The position numbers and the translations under genes were made by a program. From contig NC_079478.1 of the NCBI RefSeq assembly GCF_026230105.1, positions 9,067,653-9,131,652 on the forward strand: a stretch of DNA of 64,000 bases. Reading direction: 5' to 3'. Origin of the DNA: Diorhabda sublineata. Its lineage: Eukaryota > Arthropoda > Insecta > Coleoptera > Chrysomelidae. The notes beneath the pieces were generated by a model that was not told where the DNA came from, ran no database searches, and saw only the letters and a list, made by a program, of their open reading frames with translations. Below, piece by piece: positions 60,501-64,000 of this stretch (within the stretch, counting starts at the first letter, position 1; each line of letters begins with the position of its first letter).

Positions 60501-63073
60501 AACATCCAGGATGATTTATTATTTGTATTAGTTTCCGGTAAGTTGCTATTATGGGAAGATAACTTTCTGGTTCATTTTCCAAACTACATCATTAATATAA
60601 CAACCGCAGGGAAAAATGATAGGTCGACAAAAATTGAAATTTCATGACCACATTAAATAAAAACTAGTTAGTAGTAAGTTAAACCTGCTATTCTGAATCC
60701 AATAGTGAAACTTGATTCACTCTATGGTAACTGTGCATACAAAAAAGTTATAGTTCTTTGAATGCGAAATGAATTCATAGAATATTTTGAGAGACGTTTA
60801 ACTTGTAACGGAAACGTACAAGTGTTAAAATATCAATAACAAAATACTGTAGGTCTGGTAGAACAATTTTGTTCTACAAAGTACCAAGCATGACAGTTTT
60901 TTATCAAACCCGACGACGTAGCCGATGCTGGAGACGAAATTTTCTTTGTGGTAATAGCTACAGTAACTTTATCAGTATTCTGCAAAATATGTGTAAAAAA
61001 AATCATTTCTACATCGCTACTTAAGACACAATCAGATTTCACGTATCTGGAAATGGCTTGGTAAAGATATTGAACCACTGGAACGGGGTTCAAACACATT
61101 TTGTAGATAATCTCTGGCAACTGTAAAAAATTGTGTCATAATTCATGTAGCTTGAAGTGATCGATGGTCTATTCAGTGAATAATCTTGTGAAAATATTAA
61201 CAATAACATGGATATTTTCGAGTTCCTTTAATTATTAGATGACGTTGAGCTGCTTGTATATACCGATACCTCTTCGGATAAAAAAGCTGAGGATTATCTT
61301 TAATGTAGGCCTTTCTAAAAGTTCAAAACGACTGGAACACTTCCAGATTTTCTACTACTTCTTCTAGTTATCTATTACATTATACCCAGCTCTGATTTGC
61401 AGAAAAATTTTGTATTATAATGAACAAAGTGTATTTTAATATTGTAATATTTTACAACTTTATTTATACGATTTCTATGAGGGGTGATGTAAAATTTAAC
61501 GAAAATATTCAGGCCTAGAGTAAATATTTGAGTCGTAAACTTCAGGAAAGGTATTTCCAGAGTAATAATAGCATTTCAGTACTATCCCTATCATTTTTTA
61601 AATTTGGTTCATTAAAAAATCATTTAAAAATATTGGAGAGAGATTATCCTAGAAGAATACTATTTTGAAACGTACTGTTAATAGAAAACCAAATGGAATT
61701 GTAATTTTATATTTTTATTTAAAAATTTTAATCAAAGTAAGTTAGATTTGAGCTGAAAAAAACTGAAAAAGAATATTTCACTACTCAATGAATTCATATT
61801 TGATTTTAGGTGGAGGATCTGCCCTTTTGCCTCTTCCCATTCCACCTATAACATTAAAAGAAAAACAAAATCTTATAAGGAATTTGGCAAAAAGAGGTAA
61901 AATCAAGTATCTCATTTTAAAGTATAGTATTTATATTCTTACTAGCTTCTTCGTTATTAACATTGAAATATTCAGCCGAGGTCGTACGACCTGCGAAGGC
62001 TGGCATCGCATTTGTCGCCCGAATGAGGTGATGACTCCAGAAATGTTGAAGAAAATCCCAAAGCGGTACTGGATCGTCGTCTGAAAGTGCTCGAGCTAGC
62101 AGGCTTTTCAAAAAGTGGACATGAGAAAGCAGAACGCGATTGCTCACAATGGAACAAAAACAACGTCGTCAAGATGTTTCCATCGAGTGTTTGTCGATGT
62201 TTCACAGGAATAAAACCGAAATTTTGCGCCGATTAATAACCTTGGATGAAACAAGGAGCCATCCATTCATACCGGAAACAAAGGATTAATCAAAACAATG
62301 GACTGAGAAGAGAGAACCGGCGTCAAAGAAGACAAAGACCGTTTCATCTACAGGCAAGGTGATGGCGTCGGTTTTCTTGGGTTGCACGAGGGATAATTTT
62401 GTCGGTTGATGAATGAAGAGGTAATGTCGGCAGTTGATGGATATTTTGAGGTACTTGACGATTAAAAAAGGGTATCAAACTTATTGAACATCACTGTGTA
62501 AAGTGTATTGAGCCAAAAGTCAGGTATTTCTGGAACCATCCTCGTAAACAAGAGTTGTTGGTTTGTTTGAGTCTTGTTGTTGTTTTTCAGTCCTAGAAAA
62601 CACAAACTTATGTATTAAGTGAAAAACTATAATCAGACTCCATTGTCTGGAAGTTATTTTATTGATTCCAATATCAGTATATTCATATATCTAATTCTTA
62701 TTTTATGAATAAACATTCTCGCAATTTCTAAAACAATAATATTATCTCACAGGAGCCGATATCAACGAAATGAACTGCATAAGAAAAAGGATTTCTATTA
62801 TGAAAGGCGGAGGTCTCGCCGAATTGGCTTACCCATGTAGGGTTGTTTGTTTAGTGCTTTCCGATATCATTGGAGATCCGTTAGATTTTATAGCCAGCGG
62901 ACCAACAATACCGAACACTGATTCAAGGGAGATGGCTCTGGCCATTTTAAAGAAATATCATCTATATAACGAAATTCCAATATCAATAAAAAATGTGATA
63001 GATAAGGAAAAGGACGGCACTCAATGTCCGGTCGTCAATGGTGAATACGAGCATGTGAAGACATACGTTATAG
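56682..63073 (+). CDS. GLYCTK: D-glycerate 2-kinase, exons 1-4 (incomplete at right edge)
   Basis: Exons are 56682-57034, 60401-60537, 61810-61896 and 62753-63073, joining in frame (phases 2, 1, 1) with GT-AG introns; exon 4 ends at a GTATGA donor. The 299 codons present cover most of the N-terminal DUF4147/MOFRL-associated domain. Recognisable motifs are YIVGFGKAVYGMAVELEQVL (exon 1), IEYVEGAKDNLPDEQAL (exon 2), SGGGSALLPLPIPPITLKEK (across the exon 2/3 join), then GADINEMNCIRKRISIMKGG (exon 3/4 join), GGLAELAYP and LSDIIGDPLDFIASGPT (exon 4). The family phosphorylates D-glycerate to 2-phosphoglycerate in serine/fructose catabolism. Residues 1-28 are basic and could be a mitochondrial presequence; a second Met (56766, MSTDSQVLREIF) would give a cytosolic form. 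The MOFRL domain must lie beyond 64000. Introns 1, 3 and 4 are loaded with transposons but the exons look intact. Confidence 0.92.
57253..57550. mobile_element. MITE with ACAGGGTC ends, in glycerate kinase intron 1
   Basis: ACAGGGTCCTTCAAAACGTT plus CGCATGCGAGTTATATCA at 57253-57290 is mirrored at 57513-57550 with few mismatches. The element is 298 bp and is flanked by TA-rich sequence, consistent with TA target choice. No coding capacity. Confidence 0.8.
57549..57597. repeat. TA dinucleotide microsatellite
   Basis: About 48 bases of TA repeats with one interruption (TACATA) directly follow the MITE end at 57550. Confidence 0.9.
57770..58135 (-). mobile_element. Penelope-like element GIY-YIG endonuclease fragment
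   Basis: The minus strand reads QQLSNYFNKYDISISQKGHN, TLSKYFTKLKSKTPKNKRNN, LIY, stop, VPCTNYDAVYIGQTSHYLEN, RLKGHQYDKK and, after an apparent deletion, HERENFWKLLKFI. VYIGQT is the GIY-YIG motif, NRLxxH holds the conserved Arg, and VPCxxCDAxYIGQT is the linker typical of Penelope-like retroelements (second Cys here Tyr). The reverse transcriptase is absent. The fragment stops abruptly at the foldback element at 58139. Confidence 0.75.
58139..59270. mobile_element. Foldback element with about 350-410-bp arms, in intron 1
   Basis: The left arm (58151-58503) begins TAAGAATGGCTCTCGGCCAT and includes GAGGTGAGGGGAAGCGGGAA. The right arm (58854-59264) is its diverged reverse complement, ending ATGGCCGAGAGCCAGTTCTT. 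One arm has an extra block of about 45 bases near the loop. The centre (about 350 bp) has no long frame. A non-autonomous foldback or long-TIR DNA transposon is likely; its superfamily was not determined. Confidence 0.85.
59296..59334 (+). ncRNA. Degenerate hammerhead-like motif (weak)
   Basis: CCTTGATAATGGTTCC, AAAGT, GGGAGCTGAAACGTC has the layout core, hairpin, GAAA, self-complementary ACGT, C. The core is UUGAUAA instead of CUGANGA, and stem II (GGTTCC/GGGAGC) has mismatches. If related to a ribozyme it is decayed. Confidence 0.2.
59400..60260 (+). mobile_element. IS630/mariner-type transposase remnant in intron 1
   Basis: Plus-strand pieces in order: FYLKMVISDDVHM (first Asp region, SDEAHF-like) at about 59730, LNGYVDK, LRLWSDTNP, PYFFKIEPEIALPSIE, a scrambled DLTPLDFFLWG-like block (LEVGPDRHIFQWGHVKSIAY) at about 60040-60090, and NWKSKMGSSKNNRGHYRNHI at 60190-60250. 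This order matches the insect lineage whose proteins carry KMVISDEAHF and CDLTPLDFFLWG. Stops abound, and it is dead. Confidence 0.65.
61980..62560 (+). mobile_element. Mariner transposase remnant in glycerate kinase intron 3
   Basis: Plus-strand pieces: NEVMTPEMLKKI at about 62024, LDRRLKVLELA-like at 62070, TMEQKQRRQDVSIECLS-like at 62150, FHRNKTEILRRLITLDET (first Asp region) at 62200-62250, SSTGKVMASVF-like at 62350, EEVMSAVDGYFEVLDD at 62420 and GIKLIEHHCVKCIEPK near 62475. The GC-richer composition contrasts with the intron. Frameshifts and stops throughout. Confidence 0.7.
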
Positions 63074-63605
63074 GTATGATATTGAAAGTTTCTTGTCACA
63101 ATAGAACAGTAAACTAAAAAATCACAGCCACTTAATTCATACAACAAATATATTTATATAAAAAAATATCGGACAAAAATCATATATATGGATAATATAA
63201 TATATATAACAAGTGTTGAAAATGCAAGATTTCACACGAATTTGAAGAATAATCAGGCAAACGGGTGTGAAATTGAATTTTCAACACGATATTTTCTTAT
63301 CAATCACATAGAAACACAGTTAGTATTTATTATTTTTTTATTTATTTAAAGTTTCTGGTAAAGTTATTATAGTTTAATTAATTATTAACACATGCTTAGG
63401 AAAGGATTGCATTTTGATTTTCATTTGCCAGTCCAGGAATTGTCTATATATCGTTCCCTAGACATCGATGAAAATAAATTTCCACTGATTTCTGCGGCTC
63501 TGTCGTCTTCATCACAGAAACACATCCTTTTGAAAGTTTCTAAATTTTACTGCAGTGAACTAATAATTGTTCCGAGGCAAGGTATCGGTTCTCTGAGCTA
63601 TGTAT

Positions 63606-63952
63606 GTTTTTACCTTAGGCATCGCAGAGACACGGTCAGAAACGGCGAAAGCCAAAAGAATGATGGAAACAGCAGAGATGAAAGCGCCACGCAGGACAGG
63701 AAAAGAAGAGAGAACATCGGAAGATTGTGAAAAATAGGTAATGTCAACGAATGGATTCTATCAAGAAAGAAAGAATGGAACGAGCACATAAGTCGTATGG
63801 ATAACAACAGACTGGTCAAGATAGCGCGTGATAAATCCATTCGACCGAAGGAGTACCGGCCTATCCAGAAAAAGGTGGAGCGACAATCTTGAAGCAGGAC
63901 AGGAGACAAGGATGTCGAATACACGGAAGAAGAAGAAAAAGAAGAAGAAGAA
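63606..63952 (+). mobile_element. Non-LTR retrotransposon 3-prime end with GAA tail
   Basis: Plus-strand frames give SETAKAKRMMETAEMKAPRR, then NVNEWILSR, KKEWNEHISRMDNNRLVKIA and RDKSIRPKE, a stop, and the repeat tail at about 63925-63952. METAEMKxLRR followed by WNEHISRMxxxRLVKIARDKS is the C-terminal signature of a widespread insect LINE family. It lies in glycerate kinase intron 4, same orientation as the gene, and is 5-prime-truncated. Confidence 0.75.
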
Positions 63953-64000
63953 CTAATAATTGTTATTTTTCAATATATGAATGAATTTATTTTAATTCTA

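Noticed and set aside
61917..62205. Overlapping minus-strand frames of 76-77 codons
   Set aside because: They are antisense to the plus-strand mariner remnant in glycerate kinase intron 3.
63610..63924. 104-codon minus-strand Ser/Leu-rich frame
   Set aside because: It is antisense to the LINE C-terminus and its GAA tail.
1..64000. tRNA, rRNA, CRISPR arrays, bacterial operons, proviruses
   Set aside because: No tRNA A/B boxes with T-loop, no rRNA blocks, no regularly spaced repeats and no retroviral gene order were seen when reading both strands.

Overview
The window looks like AT-rich insect nuclear DNA, most probably from a beetle, although the order cannot be proven from sequence alone. 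The supports are GT-AG introns with split codons, a glycerate kinase gene in short exons, short first exons that split signal peptides, and a dense graveyard of mariner, non-LTR, Penelope-like and foldback elements. I see no bacterial operon, tRNA, rRNA, CRISPR array or provirus. Most of the 64 kb is intergenic or intronic.

Three genes can be supported. (1) The minus-strand gene 8108..5212 and (2) the plus-strand gene 11298..12598 form a head-to-head pair. Each has a GCATATA-type TATA box about 55-60 bp before the ATG, an 18-nt first coding exon of six codons (M-L-T-P-T-A and M-L-N-P-L-L), a phase-0 GTAAG donor, and a second exon that opens with the hydrophobic core of a signal peptide and carries the rest of the protein. 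The plus gene encodes about 365 residues dominated by five 47-59-residue Lys/Asp/Tyr-rich repeats. The minus gene encodes about 211 residues rich in Gln, Asp, Asn and Lys. Both are predicted to be secreted and neither belongs to a family I recognise. (3) The first four exons of a D-glycerate 2-kinase gene (GLYCTK type) run from 56682 to 63073; its MOFRL end lies beyond the right edge. Weaker candidates are a coding exon at 23834..24061 (+) and two first exons on the minus strand near 33 kb and 35 kb.

Mobile DNA: at least eleven mariner/IS630-type transposase remnants lie at 1.65-2.7, 6.3-7.0, 16.8, 20.3-20.8, 27.4-28.1, 28.5-29.7, 31.7-32.4, 36.7, 40.9-43.0, 46.9-47.3, 59.4-60.3 and 62.0-62.6 kb. 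One is a mariner with exact 16-bp ends inserted at a TA inside an older, oppositely oriented mariner. Non-LTR retrotransposon pieces lie at 16.9-17.4 (-), 17.6-18.6 (+), 34.0 (+), 38.2-39.2 (-), 44.9-45.1 (+), 55.0-55.7 (+) and 63.6-63.95 kb (+), two of them ending in GAA-repeat tails. There is a Penelope-like GIY-YIG fragment at 57.8-58.1 kb, a Crypton-like tyrosine recombinase tail at 13.6-13.7 kb, and foldback or MITE elements at 25.9, 49.8-50.5, 57.25-57.55 and 58.1-59.3 kb. A hammerhead-ribozyme-like motif sits at 43.5 kb on the minus strand.

The most notable unknown is the divergent pair of repeat-rich secreted-protein genes at 5.2-12.6 kb. Their shared promoter and exon architecture suggests duplication followed by extreme divergence of the mature protein.
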